A DNA stretch of 64,000 bases from Tillandsia leiboldiana (GCA_029204045.2 CM055060.1:59244104-59308103), one strand, 5' to 3'. Positions 46,942 to 59,600 are shown, counted from the stretch's first letter. Notes: generated by a model from the sequence alone, not told the origin. Translations and numbers: made by a program.

Positions 46942-48312
46942 TCAATTCAGTTTCCGCATCCTTCCAACAGACAATATGTCCTCGAAGGCCTTCATTTCAA
47001 TAGCCGAATATGAAGGTACTCTTCCCCTGACCAACTTCATAACTTCCCCAGCATTCCGGTCCTTTGATATTTTAACGAGGCCTTTTAGCAGTCTGCATAT
47101 TGTATCGACACTTGGAAACCAATTCCTCTCCATGCTATCCTTGCATAACCTAAATGCCAAGTCAAACTCTTTTCCTTCGCAGAGGTAATGAACCATCGTT
47201 TGGTATATCTTGTTGTTCGGCTTGTACCCTCTCCCATGCATAGCATAAAAGACCCTCTTCGCCATTTCGAGCTCGCCCATCATGAAGAACCCTTTAATAA
47301 TAAGATTATACGTCACTTCATCTGGTTTGATACCGGAAACAAACATGCTACGCGCTAAATCATTTGCTTGCCAGGTCCTCCTCCTATTGACCAAGTATTG
47401 AATTCTGACATTGTAAGTAGCAAGATTCGGCGAACACCCCCTAAGTCTCATGAGATTCCAGAGCCCGTCACCAATTTCACGCCGGCCGTGCTTATAGAAC
47501 GCAAAAATGAGAGTGGTGTATGTAACAACATCAGGTTTTAGCTCTGCCTTTTGCATCGCTAGCATGACCAAGTAAGCGGAATCCAAACAGCCCATTTCGC
47601 ACATAACCTTGATAATGATGTTGTACGAAATCTCATCCAATTCAATCCCATACTTGGCAGGAGCTTCGTCGAAAAATATCTGGATATCGTCAAACCTTCG
47701 GGCTTGAGATAAGACCTTGAGCGTGGCATTGAAAGACTTTGCTGTGCGCGAGCATCCATACAGAGGCATTTCGTCGAACGTCCGGAGGGCGTGGCCGGGC
47801 ATTCCAGCTCTACCGTACAGCATTATGATCCGAACTACAAATCCCTCGCGACGGCCCTGAGGAAGGGTCTTATGGTGCTCTAGAAGGTTCTCTACGAGGT
47901 CGGAGCGGCAGGCCCCGGCAAGGCGGGACACCGTATCCTCAAACGCAAAGCGGTTCTCGATTACGAGCCTATTATGGGCATTTGCCTTAAAGAGGTGGAA
48001 GAGCTTCTCGGGATCCTTCTCCGCCTTGATCTTCAAAAGAGCAGGTTGCTCGACACCGGGCGGTTTACGATCCGAATCCTCTGCTGGGGAGATTTGCAGA
48101 TCGAATTCGGAATTCGAGCTCGCACGATTCCTCAACACGGCGGTTTTGCAAGCGGCGATCGTCGGGAAGTTCTCCGGGCAATGATTCGACGCGTTAGCGT
48201 AGACAGCCAAATCGGTTCTTGTTCTTGATTTCGAAATGCCTGCTGCAATGCAGGTGATGGCGAACGCATCGATCGCGGCGCAGAGCCTGCGAAGTGTTCG
48301 CAGAGAGAGCAT
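46942..48312 (-). CDS. P-class pentatricopeptide repeat protein, mitochondrial type (At1g80150-like)
   Basis: Single exon of 456 aa. The ATG at 48312 is chosen because it gives MLSLRTLRRLCAAIDAFAIT, an Arg/Ser/Ala-rich, acid-free presequence typical of mitochondrial import. A conserved lead-in DPEKLFHLFKANAHNRLVIE and LLEHHKTLPQGRREGFVVRI precedes repeated 35-residue PPR units, e.g. KSFNATLKVLSQARRFDDIQ, ISYNIIIKVMCEMGCLDSAY, VTYTTLIFAFYKHGRREIGD, VTYNLIIKGFFMMGELEMAK and KIYQTMVHYLCEGKEFDLAF. No E/DYW editing extension is present, so an RNA stability/processing role rather than C-to-U deamination is likely. Overall layout matches Arabidopsis At1g80150 from memory. The RNA target is unknown. 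Confidence 0.93.
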   Translation of the reverse strand: MLSLRTLRRLCAAIDAFAITCIAAGISKSRTRTDLAVYANASNHCPENFPTIAACKTAVLRNRASSNSEFDLQISPAEDSDRKPPGVEQPALLKIKAEKDPEKLFHLFKANAHNRLVIENRFAFEDTVSRLAGACRSDLVENLLEHHKTLPQGRREGFVVRIIMLYGRAGMPGHALRTFDEMPLYGCSRTAKSFNATLKVLSQARRFDDIQIFFDEAPAKYGIELDEISYNIIIKVMCEMGCLDSAYLVMLAMQKAELKPDVVTYTTLIFAFYKHGRREIGDGLWNLMRLRGCSPNLATYNVRIQYLVNRRRTWQANDLARSMFVSGIKPDEVTYNLIIKGFFMMGELEMAKRVFYAMHGRGYKPNNKIYQTMVHYLCEGKEFDLAFRLCKDSMERNWFPSVDTICRLLKGLVKISKDRNAGEVMKLVRGRVPSYSAIEMKAFEDILSVGRMRKLN

Positions 48313-48579
48313 GATCCAGAACCACACTACGCACCCACGCCGCCATTTAGGAATTTAATCAAACACCATGAACGCAACATGATATGTAAAAAAAAAAATG
48401 AGGTGCCAACACAAAATTTATCCGTTTTGACCACCACAAATGGAGGTTAACAAAAAAAAAATCAGTTCGGAAAAAGAAAACAAATATGAACAATGGTGAA
48501 TCCGGATAAATAAAGCTCTACAGTAGAACAAAAACAAGAGATTTGAGCTTAAATGGGGAACAAAAAATGCCGAAAATTT

Positions 48580-48700
48580 GGAGATTGAACCCTAGCGAGC
48601 TCTCGATTCTTGAGAACCAGTGGATTGCGAGCTTCTTCTGGGTTTGAATCCAAGGGAGATAGATTCGTGGGATTTTAGGGTTCGGAATTTTTTTTTTTTT
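48580..48700 (-). promoter_or_regulatory. Promoter/leader of the PPR gene with telo-box-like motifs
   Basis: On the minus strand CGAACCCTAAAATCCC (about 48675-48690) and TTGAACCCTAGCGAGC (about 48586-48601) are telo-box-like (AACCCTA), 280-380 bp upstream of the start codon. Position and sequence are typical of 5' ends of plant organelle-protein genes. Confidence 0.4.
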
Positions 48701-48954
48701 TTTTTCTTTCTATTTCTTATTTTTTGGTTTCTTAAAAAAGAGAAATCGACCAGCAAACGAAAAGAATGTGAGACGAAGAAGTGCGGGGCTGTTAGTCATC
48801 CACAGCAACGGCCCCGCGTGGAAGAGCCCAACACCACGACCACCTCGGACCAAAATACAAATGCAAAAAAAATAAAAAAAACATATAATACATGCATAAA
48901 ATATATTTTGTTCGATCTAAAATACTTTACAAATAGTTTATAAGGATGACATAT

Positions 48955-49155
48955 CAAAATTTGTAGTTCCACTTCTATACTATCAATAACAGTACGAAGT
49001 ATTTGATATTATTGAATGTATAATTAGAATTATAGTGTTTTTGTCGGATTTTTAAAATATTATTATCATTCTAACTGTATATTTTTTTTTATTTAAAAAT
49101 TAAAAACTGAATAATACAAAGTATTTTATATCATTGATAGTATAATAAGCTCGTT
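48955..49155. mobile_element. Diverged MITE-like element
   Basis: CTTCTATACTATCAATAACAG at the left, ATCATTGATAGTATAATAAG at the right and an internal AATTATAGTG / ATTATCATTCTAACTGTATA pair make it a degraded relative, inverted, of the element at 11345-11567. Confidence 0.45.
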
Positions 49156-49386
49156 CTCAAATTTGAATATATTTATTTTATTTATTATAATGATATTTCA
49201 CTCTTTTCTCTTTTCTAAATTATAGCAGGTTAGCAGATTATTATAAAATAGGTAAGAATAGCACTACTGGTGAATATATAACTGTTACCATTTTCAGGTG
49301 TTAAATTGTAATGTATTTGTTCAAACTTTTGTGCTTCCATCTTTCAAAAATGTGAACTACTGCCATCTAAAACTCTGACTTGTAAG

Positions 49387-49940
<554 letters not shown>

Positions 49941-50757
49941 CTTGCAAGTGTTTCATCTTCCACCTCTCACATCATCCCTATTTGGGCTCAGTGCTGGGCT
50001 GGATCTTAAGATAAATGATTTTTGTCCCAAGGTGTGGCCCAAAGTCTTGGTTATGGCATTGATCCAGGGCTAAGACTTTAGGCCAAATTCTGGCCCAAGA
50101 GAAGTTAATAGTTTAAAAAGTTATAGTTAACTATTTTGTAATTTTATTTTTATTTCGTTGAAAAAATTTACTGATAGTAAAATAAATTTTTAGAAACTAT
50201 AAGTTGGTGTAATATTTAACAATAAATTTTTATATTAAAAAAATTACCCAACATTTCTAACTCAAGTGGTAAAGAGGTTAATAATTAATATTTGAAATAT
50301 TTAAGATTTAAGTTTTGAGCCAAATTATTTGAGAAAAACAAGGGGGGAACAGTAATTTAAAGCTTTGCTTTTTTTAGATGGTAAAAGTCTAAAAGATGTT
50401 GGCAAAATCTCATTCCATGAAGCTTCTGCGGGTTACTATTCTTATTAGTTAAGCTTAATAGTTACTATTCTGGCATTGATCATATCTTTACCATAAATAG
50501 TAAAAATTTTAGTGGTCGATATTCAAAATTTTAAATTTAAAAATTAATTATTTTATAATTTGTAACTAAATTTATTTTAAAATAATTTTAAACTTCGGGA
50601 TAGAATGCTGTCTTTTTTTTAAAATAAAAATAAAAATAAAAATCTGGGACCAAATAGGGAGGGATGAGGTAGACAAGACACATTTAGGACAAATTTTTGG
50701 ACAAAGACGCAATTAAAGAGGGCCTAAAAATACTATGTTTGTAAACAAAAGTGAACA

Positions 50758-50897
<140 letters not shown>

Positions 50898-51832
50898 TAT
50901 CTAAATTATGTATTATTTAGATTTTATTATATATTTTTTTTAAAAAAAAATAGTTTTGCTATCCACCTTCTTAATTTTCAAATTTGAGTGGATCTACAAT
51001 ATTTGTATTTTAAAATTTAAATTATTTATTTATTTTAATAAATTTTATGAAAATTATATAAAATATACTAATTAAATATGTAAAGGCAAACGATGCGATT
51101 AAATTTTGAATTTAAAATATTGTTGAATGATTCAAATCAAATAAATTAAAATATTAGATAATAAAATTAAAAATTTAAAAGATTGGATAGTCAAATTCAA
51201 ATAATTTATAGTTTAGATAAAATTCTCAATATTTTCATCAATAAATAAATAAAAAAATAGGAATATGGAGGATCTAACAAAATACTACATTCATAAGCAA
51301 GAAAAAAATCTTGTTTTTATTTTGTGATTAATTATTTTGTCATAAACAAGAAATAATTCGTAGTTAATTATTTTCGCCCAAAAAATCTTAATTATTTTTT
51401 AAAAAACTATAAGTTAATTTGTATGATATTTAACAATATTTTTTTATATTAAAAAAATAAAATTACCAAACATTCCTAACTTAAAGAGTTTAATTATTAA
51501 TATTTGAAATATTTATAATTTTAAGTTCTAAGTCTAAATTGTTTGGGAAAAAAATAGAAAAGTTATTTAAAGCTTTGTTTTTTTGGGATGCTAAAAGTCT
51601 AAATGGTGTCGGCAAAATCTCATTCCACGAGTTGAATGCAAATTGCCATTCTTATTTGTCAAACTTGATGGTTAATAATAAATTTAAACTCTTTAATAAT
51701 AATAAATTTAATAATTGATATTTAAAATTTTAATTCTATAATTCTCTTTCAAAAATAAATAAATAAATAAATAAATTTGGGACCAAATGGGGATGAGGTA
51801 GACATGACACCCTTAGGGCAAATTTTTGAATA

Positions 51833-51837
<5 letters not shown>

Positions 51838-51897
<60 letters not shown>
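51838..51897. repeat. (TA)n microsatellite, MITE target in unit B
   Basis: About 30 TA units directly left of the first of two MITEs. Confidence 0.95.
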
Positions 51898-51900
<3 letters not shown>

Positions 51901-52069
51901 CAATGCTACCTGTACACCCCGAAGAGGTGTATATCATACACCTCCACCATTTTAATGGTGGCGATACTTTTTACGGGTCACATCAAATGACCCATCATCA
52001 CACCCCCACCCTTAGATGGGTGGGGTGTATGATGTACACCCCGAAAGGGGTGTACACATAGCATTTTCC
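51898..52069 (+). mobile_element. MITE, GAGCAATGCT family (172 bp)
   Basis: GAGCAATGCTACCTGTACAC...GTGTACACATAGCATTTTCC, internal blocks as in the 21187 copy. Inserted in (TA)n of duplication unit B. Confidence 0.92.
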
Positions 52070-52083
52070 ATATATATATATAT

Positions 52084-52255
52084 GAGCAATGCTACATGTA
52101 CACCCCGAAGGGGTGTATATCATACACCTCCACAATTTTAATGGTGGCGATATCTTTTACGGGTCACATCGATTGACCCATCATCACACCCCACCCATTG
52201 GATGAATGGGGTGTGTGATATACACCCCAAATGGGGTGTACAAGTATCATTTCCC
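52084..52255 (+). mobile_element. MITE, GAGCAATGCT family, second tandem copy (172 bp)
   Basis: GAGCAATGCTACATGTACAC...ending CAAGTATCATTTCCC. It is more diverged than its neighbour and is separated from it by 14 bp of TA-rich sequence, in the same orientation. Confidence 0.9.
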
Positions 52256-53261
52256 TATATATATATATAATTTATTTAAATTATTTATTATTTAGATTTT
52301 ATTATTTATTTTTTTAAAAAAGTAGTTTTGCTATCCCACCTTCGTAATTTTTAAGTTTGAATATGTCAACAATATTTATACTTTAAATTTTAAATTAATT
52401 AATTATTTTAATAAAAATTATAAAAATTATTTGAAATATATTAATTAAATATGTAAAGACAAACGAGGTAATTAAATTTTGAATTTAAAATATCGATGAC
52501 TGATTCAAATTAAATATATTAAAATATTAGATAATAAAATTAAAAAATTTAAAGACTGGTTAATCAAATTTAAATAATTCGTAGTTTAGATAAATTCTCT
52601 ATATTTTCACCAATAAATAAAAAAGAAGAAATAATAGGAATAAAGAGGGACTAACAAAAAAAACTACAAAAACAAGAAATAAGAACTCTATATATAGTTT
52701 TTTTTCATCACTAGCTCTTTAATCCTTTAATCAAACTCTACTTATTAATAAATGGCATACAGATTTTATTCTAAAAAAAAATCTTAAATAAAAACTATAA
52801 AATTTATTTATTTTTTTAGATATACAGATAACAATATTTTTAAATAAAAAAAAAAAACCCCCTGATTAGAATACTGAACAGTCAATTCACCAAAACTAAA
52901 ATAAATGTAATTTGACTGACTCCAAAGGTTCATAAATTCAATGATCTACAGCTGATGTAACAGCTAGCACTTATCTAGCTCTAGTCTAACTGTGTTTTTA
53001 CAATATCAAATTGTTTAGTTAATTAGTACAACAATAATATATATAGCATCAGATTGAGTTTTAAGATCTCTCAATATTATAAAAATTTAAATTCAATTTT
53101 CATATAAACTATTTCATTCTGAGGCAATTTTTTATAATGAAAGTCTAGTTGTACATTAAAAAGTAAAACGTAAAACTTACACCTTTCAATTCAAATATTA
53201 TTTTTAAAATTATAATATATAAAAAAATATTGATAAGATTAGTGCGAAAATATTATCGACA

Positions 53262-53411
53262 CTCCGTAGCGCAAGGGATAAAAAATTTGATGGTTGATAT
53301 TCGAGATTTTAAGTTCGAAACTTAATTGCTTCATATTTTCAGCTAAGTTTATTTCAAAATAAACGAAACGGATAGCATGCTACATTATATATAAAAAAAA
53401 ATAAAAATAGT
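53262..53411 (+). repeat. SINE-like element, plus strand
   Basis: Head CTCCGTAGCGCAAGGGATAA (box A-like), then TTGATATTCGAG and AAGTTCGAAAC (box B-like). The body runs CAGCTAAGTTTATTTCAAAAT...GAAACGGATAGCATGCTAC and ends in an A-rich tail ATATATAAAAAAAAATAAAAA. It is the best-preserved of the three related copies (others at 12717 and 15335). Confidence 0.65.
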
Positions 53412-54340
53412 GTGAAAATATTAGACCTCGAATGGATAAAATGCAAAATTTAAACCCAATAAAAAATATTAATAGTACATTTAAAAGTAAGATAAAAAAT
53501 ATGTATAAATTTTACATTCTCTTATCCAACAAATTAAACATTCTTTTCAAAATTTTAAAGTATAAGATAAGATTTATGTTCATTTTTTTTGATATACGAG
53601 TAGCATTTGCTCTACTATATATGTTGGAAATAAATTTTGTAAAATATGTGAAAAAAAAATGTTAAAATAATTTTAATAAATTAGAAAGAATAGAAAATAG
53701 AATAGTAGAGAAGTAATTATTCTGTGTACTGAATGTATAAAAAATAAATACATATTTATACAGTACTTGTAAAATAAATTTGGTTTAGTGCATACTAAGC
53801 ATTAGCATACTGGATGCGGGGTCTCATAGGTTTTTTTTTTTTTTTTTTTTTTTTTTCCCCGCTGTGAAGGCCCTATAACCCACACTGCTACTCTAGAAAA
53901 CTTATTTCTAGGACCTGAGAACTGAACTAGAGTGGTTCTTAATAATTTTTTGAGAAAAAAAAGAGATAATAATAGTGAAATTATTTTGTGCACAAGATGT
54001 ATGAGCAAAATTTATATATTGTATTGTTTAAAATTTATTATAATTTTTACAATTCTTGATCCAAGAATTTATAAAACTGTTTTGAGTTTTGGTTAAAAAA
54101 AATAAATAAAAATAAGTAATTATTAGAGAAAAAACGTGTCGCCGTGTGATCCGCTAGCCGCCACTGTTGTTGAGAAAAAATAGATGCACTTCGGGGAGAG
54201 GGCTGATCGGTAACATAAAAGAAGAAGAAAATATTATCTCGGAGAATAGAGATTACATCTTCTTCTTTCTTCTTCTTCTTCTTCTTCTTAGCATAATTAT
54301 CTTCGTACCCCTTTATTTCTCTCTCTCTCTCTACTATTTT
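53412..54340. other. Upstream region of the CNL gene
   Basis: AT-rich with poly(T) at 53831-53856 and TTC repeats at 54258-54289. No separate gene. The CNL promoter lies in its right part. Confidence 0.5.
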
Positions 54341-54371
54341 TAGCTTATTGTTTGGTTTTTGGGTGCCAGGT

Positions 54372-54395
54372 CAGAGAGAGAGAGAGAGAGAGAGA
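54372..54395. repeat. (GA)n tract in the CNL leader
   Basis: About 12 GA units ending 18 bp before the start codon. A (CT)n tract lies at 54319-54332. The same GAGA-rich leader style is seen at the HAP8-like and WRKY genes. Confidence 0.85.
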
Positions 54396-54413
54396 TTTAT
54401 TGTTCATATCAAC

Positions 54414-57400
54414 ATGGTGGTGCCTGTAGGCATAACAATCGCCGGATGGTTCGTCTCCGCCGTCTTCGGGAAGCTTCTGGAAGGCACCATCTACTTAGCG
54501 AAGGAGAGGAAATGGCGGAGCGCCATGCGCGCCGAGCTCGACCGGGTCGAGAGGGCGCGCCCGCTCATCGAAGCGGTCGTCTACGCTGCCGAGAACGGAG
54601 ACATCAACGTCGAGAGCCCACCGCTGCGTCAGTGGCTGCAGCGCCTCAAGGAGGCCGTCGAGGTCGCCGACAGCCTCCTCGACGAATTGGAACTCCACAA
54701 ACTCCGAGAACAAGCCGCCGCCGCCGCCGCCAACACCGCCGCCGCCGTCGCCGAGACTCTGCGCAGATTTAGACGACGTAATTTTACTTGCGATCCCGTC
54801 AGGGGAAGGTTGACGGACGTCGTGCGGAAATTCGACGAGATCGCGGACGGCGCGGACAACTTTATTCTGCTGATCAGGAGCTCGGCTGGCGACGGCGACG
54901 GCGGCCGCAGGAGAAGCGGCGCCGAGTACGACCGGGAGACTGGCTCTCTACAGACGGAGAAGGACATATTCGGTCGGGTTAAGGAGAAAGAAGAGATCGT
55001 AGGCTGGCTGACCACGTCGACGGGGTCTAGCGCCGGAAGCAGCAGTGCTGTTTCTCTCTTCTCAGTCGTCGGTATCGGTGGGCTGGGAAAGACGGCGCTC
55101 GCGCAGCTCGTGTACAACGATGAACAAGTGGCGAGACATTTCGAGTTGACGATGTGGGTCTGCGTGTCTAACAATGCTTTCGACTGCACGGCCATCGCGA
55201 AAAAGATCCTGGAATCGGCGACCGGATCAGCGCGCCACGATGTCGAGACCACCCTCGATGCGGCGCAGAGGAATCTCAAGGCGATGGTGACGAACAAGAG
55301 GTTTCTGCTGGTGCTGGACGACGTGTGGAACGATCAGCTGGTCGACGGATGGGAGAAGCTGATGGCCCCTCTGCGATACGGGGAAGGAGGAAGCAAGATC
55401 TTGCTGACGACCAGAATGAGATCGGTGGCCGAAATGGCGGCGAAAGCATTAGGGAAGGAAATGGCCGAGTGCATGAGCTTGGAGGGATTAGATGACGGCG
55501 ACTGCCTGCTGCTTCTCAACAAGCATGCATTTCGCGGTGCGAACCCGGATAATCATAAATTGCTGCAGTCGATCGGCGAGAAAATAGCTAAAAAGCTGCG
55601 GGGCGTGCCGCTGGCAGCAAAGACTGTAGGAGGGATATTGAACGACGACTTACGGGACGAGCATTGGAACAGGATCTTGGAAGTAGGCGCGCTGAATTCA
55701 GAGCAGGGAAGCGACGGAATCATGCCGATTCTCAGGTTGAGTTACGACCACCTCCCAGTGCACCTGCGACGCTGCTTCCGGCACTGCAGCATATTTCCTG
55801 AAGATTTTCAGTTCCGTAAAGAAAATTTGGTCCCGATGTGGGTGGCCGTCGGTCTGATTCCGTATGCAAATGAAAGACCGGAGGACGTAGGTAGCAGGTA
55901 CTTGGAAAGCCTCGTGAGAAAATCTTTCTTCGATCCCAAGGACCTGCACTATGCCATGCACGATCTGCTTCACGAGCTCGCACAGATCGTTTCTGCAGGC
56001 GAATGCCTCAGAGTTGCAGGCATTTCGCCTGCAGAGATTCCGAACAGCGCCCGGCATTTGTCTATACAGGCGAATGATTTGTCGGTGCTCAAGAATGTGC
56101 CCCCTTCAACAAATTTGCGCACTCTTCTCCTACATTGCGATGCGGATGATCCCAAATTGGATGCTACTGTTGATGGAATGCTTGCGGGCTTAACGAACCT
56201 GCGCCTATTGCAATTGTCTGCCAAGCACCTGCGCGTGTTTCCTGGCTCAGCCCGCCGCCTTATCCATCTTCGTTACTTGAGCATAGGACAAACTCGTATA
56301 AGTCGGCTGCCGCGGTTCGTATGCAGGCTCTATCACTTGCAAGGCCTCTATCTCAGAGCAAATTCCTGCTTCAACGTCTCTCAAGGTGTGCCCGCAGATA
56401 TCTGCAACCTGATGAATCTGCGAAACCTGTCCGTGCCCTCCATTCAGTCGTTACGGAGGATTGGAAAACTTACTTCTCTTCAAGCGTTGATATGGTTCAG
56501 CGTCGAAGACGAGGCCGGACGCCGGATAACCGAGCTAGGAAAGATGGTGGGACTACGGGAGCTGATGATCACAAATCTTGAGAAGGTGAAAAGTCCCGAA
56601 GAAGCTGATGGGGCCAATTTGATCTCAAAGGTGCAGCTTTCTCTACTCTCACTTCGATGGGGCACGGCTCCCCGCATCGTTGAATTAGACGAGCAATTGC
56701 TCGATCGACTCCGACCGCATCTGAATCTCAGCCATCTGGAGATCCATGGCTATAATGGCCGGAGTTCACCGCATTGGATGAGAAACCAATATACCTCTCG
56801 TTTAGCTCACATCCGCATCTCAGGTTGCGCTCGGTTGGAAAACCTTCCTCCCTTTGGGCAGCTTCCCTACCTCAAAGTTCTTATTCTCGATAACTTGGAG
56901 GCAGTTAAGCAACTGGGTCCAGAATTTTACGGCGCTCATGGAGTTAGTAATGCTTTCCCATCGCTGGAACTGCTACAGTTGATCCGGATGTCGGGACTGG
57001 AGAACTGGGACGGAGGCGTGGAGGACGATCAATGGTTTCCTTGCTTGAGCAAGCTCGGGGTCACCGGTTGCCCAAGGCTAAGTGTATTGCCTCCTATTCC
57101 CGGTTCTCTCCAAGAGCTTGAACTAAATTTTTTGGAAATAACCACTCTTCCAAAGGTTTGGGCGCCGAATCAAACTAGCAGTCGTATACCACCACCACCG
57201 TCGTCGCTTTCCTCCGTTTCTATTGTTGGATGCTCCAAGCTAGAATCACTGTCGCAAGGATTGTTCAGGCACCCGGAACGTTTGTCATGTCTAGAGAATC
57301 TTAGCATCCTGAATTGTGCCGAGCTGGTACATTCACCTGCAGAAGGGTTTGAGAATCTCGTCAAGCTTAAGCGCTTCGGAATCCAAGGATGCAAGAAGCT

Positions 57401-58175
57401 TCAGCTGCTACCGGGGATACCCGGCAGCTTCCTACCTCCGTCACTCCAATTCCTTAATCTGAGCTCCCCCGGCGGTCTCGACGCCGCAATGCATCACTTA
57501 CTGCACGGCCTCGCGTCCCTCGCTTCCCTGAAGCTAACTGATTGCACGAACCTCACGTCCTTTCCTTCAGGCGACGTCCTTCGAGCATTGCGTGCGATAA
57601 GCTCACTGTCGGTTCAAAACTGTCACGAGCTGACCTCCTTAGATGGTTTGCAATTCCTCCCCTCTCTCAAAACCTTGGAAATTAATGAGTGCGGCAAGCT
57701 CATTACAGAAGCAGAAGCAGAAGCAGAAGTCGAAGCATCGTCGCCAACGTCAGTTGAGGTGCCTTCATTAGCACTCGAAAGGCTTGATGTGGACAACCCT
57801 TCATTGTTGCTGCTGGTGCCATTAAGAAGCCTAACCTCCACCAGATCTGTACACATACGCGGCTGTTCACACATTTCTGCATCAACTGAACATTGGCTGT
57901 TGCAAAACCGGGCATCCCTCCAATCGCTTGAATTGGACGATGCGGTCTCGCTGCAGTCGCTGCCTGATACCTTGCGAAACCTCTCGTTGCTACGATATTT
58001 GGCACTGCGAAATGCGCACCAACTCCAGAGCCTTCCGCTACTGCCGCGATCACTGACGACTTTAAACATCTCTGGCTGTCATCCAGAATTGGTGGAGAAT
58101 TGCAAGACAGAGAGTGGATCAGATTGGCCCCACATTGCGCATATCACAGATGTAACTATTACACCGAGAAGTTAA
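54414..58175 (+). CDS. CC-NBS-LRR (CNL) disease-resistance protein, intact
   Basis: Single exon, 1253 aa from ATG 54414, chosen because an upstream in-frame extension has no ATG and covers a (GA)n leader. Rx-type coiled coil (about 1-175) with LLDELELHKL in the EDVID position. NB-ARC: P-loop GIGGLGKT (220-227), RNBS-A FELTMWVCVSN, kinase-2 FLLVLDDVW (297-305), RNBS-B SKILLTTRM (about 327), GVPLAAKT (397), RNBS-D CFRHCSIFPEDF, MHD motif at 515-517 (YAMHDLLHELA). Leucine-rich repeats fill about 560-1240. Such proteins are ADP/ATP-switch receptors that recognise pathogen effectors and trigger cell death. The type is RGA-like. An EAEAEAEVEA repeat near the end reflects a GAAGCA expansion. All switch motifs are intact, so it is probably functional. 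The paralogue downstream is dead. Confidence 0.96.
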   Translation: MVVPVGITIAGWFVSAVFGKLLEGTIYLAKERKWRSAMRAELDRVERARPLIEAVVYAAENGDINVESPPLRQWLQRLKEAVEVADSLLDELELHKLREQAAAAAANTAAAVAETLRRFRRRNFTCDPVRGRLTDVVRKFDEIADGADNFILLIRSSAGDGDGGRRRSGAEYDRETGSLQTEKDIFGRVKEKEEIVGWLTTSTGSSAGSSSAVSLFSVVGIGGLGKTALAQLVYNDEQVARHFELTMWVCVSNNAFDCTAIAKKILESATGSARHDVETTLDAAQRNLKAMVTNKRFLLVLDDVWNDQLVDGWEKLMAPLRYGEGGSKILLTTRMRSVAEMAAKALGKEMAECMSLEGLDDGDCLLLLNKHAFRGANPDNHKLLQSIGEKIAKKLRGVPLAAKTVGGILNDDLRDEHWNRILEVGALNSEQGSDGIMPILRLSYDHLPVHLRRCFRHCSIFPEDFQFRKENLVPMWVAVGLIPYANERPEDVGSRYLESLVRKSFFDPKDLHYAMHDLLHELAQIVSAGECLRVAGISPAEIPNSARHLSIQANDLSVLKNVPPSTNLRTLLLHCDADDPKLDATVDGMLAGLTNLRLLQLSAKHLRVFPGSARRLIHLRYLSIGQTRISRLPRFVCRLYHLQGLYLRANSCFNVSQGVPADICNLMNLRNLSVPSIQSLRRIGKLTSLQALIWFSVEDEAGRRITELGKMVGLRELMITNLEKVKSPEEADGANLISKVQLSLLSLRWGTAPRIVELDEQLLDRLRPHLNLSHLEIHGYNGRSSPHWMRNQYTSRLAHIRISGCARLENLPPFGQLPYLKVLILDNLEAVKQLGPEFYGAHGVSNAFPSLELLQLIRMSGLENWDGGVEDDQWFPCLSKLGVTGCPRLSVLPPIPGSLQELELNFLEITTLPKVWAPNQTSSRIPPPPSSLSSVSIVGCSKLESLSQGLFRHPERLSCLENLSILNCAELVHSPAEGFENLVKLKRFGIQGCKKLQLLPGIPGSFLPPSLQFLNLSSPGGLDAAMHHLLHGLASLASLKLTDCTNLTSFPSGDVLRALRAISSLSVQNCHELTSLDGLQFLPSLKTLEINECGKLITEAEAEAEVEASSPTSVEVPSLALERLDVDNPSLLLLVPLRSLTSTRSVHIRGCSHISASTEHWLLQNRASLQSLELDDAVSLQSLPDTLRNLSLLRYLALRNAHQLQSLPLLPRSLTTLNISGCHPELVENCKTESGSDWPHIAHITDVTITPRS

Positions 58176-59600
58176 GCATCTAGCAGTCGTAAACTGGTAT
58201 CTCTCATCTCCTTCATCCCTTTGCAACTTTTACAACACATTTTCATAGTATGATGCATGAACACTTCCATCTCGCCAAGTATGGCATCATCACTGATGTT
58301 GGAGTTGATAGACCGGTTTACAATTGTTAGAAATAATGTCAAATTTAATGTGTTGAGTCATATATTACTTTAAATGATTATGTGTGGAAATCATTAAATT
58401 GCAGATCTGAGTTATCTTTTATTGTTTACTTTTGATACATATAACTGTGATTTTTATTGTAGCAAATCGTCGAGTTGTGTGCATTGATGAATGGATGGTG
58501 ATTTCATAGACCGAGCCTCAATAGAGAAGCAGAAATCTGTAATTACATACTGCTTTTTCATCCCTAGAGATTTAAGACATGTTGACTTGGTGTGTTTAAT
58601 ATTGCTTATATATCTTTTGTGCCTTGGTTTCATTGGGCATGCAAATGCAGTGAATACTAGTTTTTACCTGACAATGAGCTCCTTCTGTCCTGCTTATTGA
58701 ACGCTAAGCTCTTTCTTTTAAGCAGCCTTTTCATTCATAATATTTCTAATGTTTTTATGCACATGCAACAGTACAAAATTGTTGAATTTTAATTCTGAGC
58801 TTGCTATGCTTTCCTTTTCTTTCTTTTTTTGAAGTCCTAATTTTGCAGAATGATGAAAGAAAGAGCTGGTCGATAGGTTCACGGCAGAAGGAAAACTGCT
58901 GAAGCGCTTTCGGAACTCTGAAGTTCATTTATTTATTTATTTGTTTTGAATTGTTCTCACTACTTACGAATGTCTGTCGCAAAATATTTAGTTTCTGAAG
59001 TTCCTTTTGATCCTAAATAATCTTATTATATGGTTCCATCAAGTTATGTATGTCTGTATTATGTTTCTGATTTCACGTATCATCGAATTTGTCATTGTGG
59101 AAAATGACTGTGACCAACAAATTTTTGTCTGTATTAAATTTATTTTTTTTGGGACAAGAAAAAATATATCCCTACCAACTTAACATTGAAGAAAACAAAT
59201 CGTCTAATCTTTATTATATATTTTAATTAAATTTCTAACAACCAAGCTTGTTAATTCTAACCAAACTAAAATCTCAGATGAGATTATTCCCGTCCAATTT
59301 TATTGGATAAAATTTTTTTAAAAAAATTAAAAACAGAGCCCGGCCCAAACTTTTTCGGGCCCCGTACTATTTGTGGCTGGACTGGGCCTAACTTAATCAC
59401 GGACGTGGTGCCCCAGGTCCACAAATAATTGTTCGGAGGTCAACGTGGTGGGAAGCTACTGTGTCTTTCCTCTCTATGCTCTCTCTCTCTCTCTCTCTCA
59501 CTGGTAGGTATTGGCCTCGAACCAGCCCAACCAGAAACTAGAGCTATGCACTATATCAACAAAAAGCAATCAACTGGGATCATTCAATACGATAGTATGA
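58176..59600. other. Intergenic DNA between CNL paralogues
   Basis: Probably begins with the CNL 3' UTR. No ORF with domains. A short GC-richer patch (59330-59460) contains GCCCGGCCCAA. Confidence 0.5.

Noticed and set aside
48620..48943. Plus-strand 107-codon ORF upstream of the PPR gene
   Set aside because: Begins in the PPR leader, runs through a poly(T) tract (FFFFFFF) and has no domain.
58491..58700. 69-codon ORF downstream of the intact CNL
   Set aside because: Hydrophobic low-complexity translation with no homologous feature. More likely part of the CNL 3' flank.
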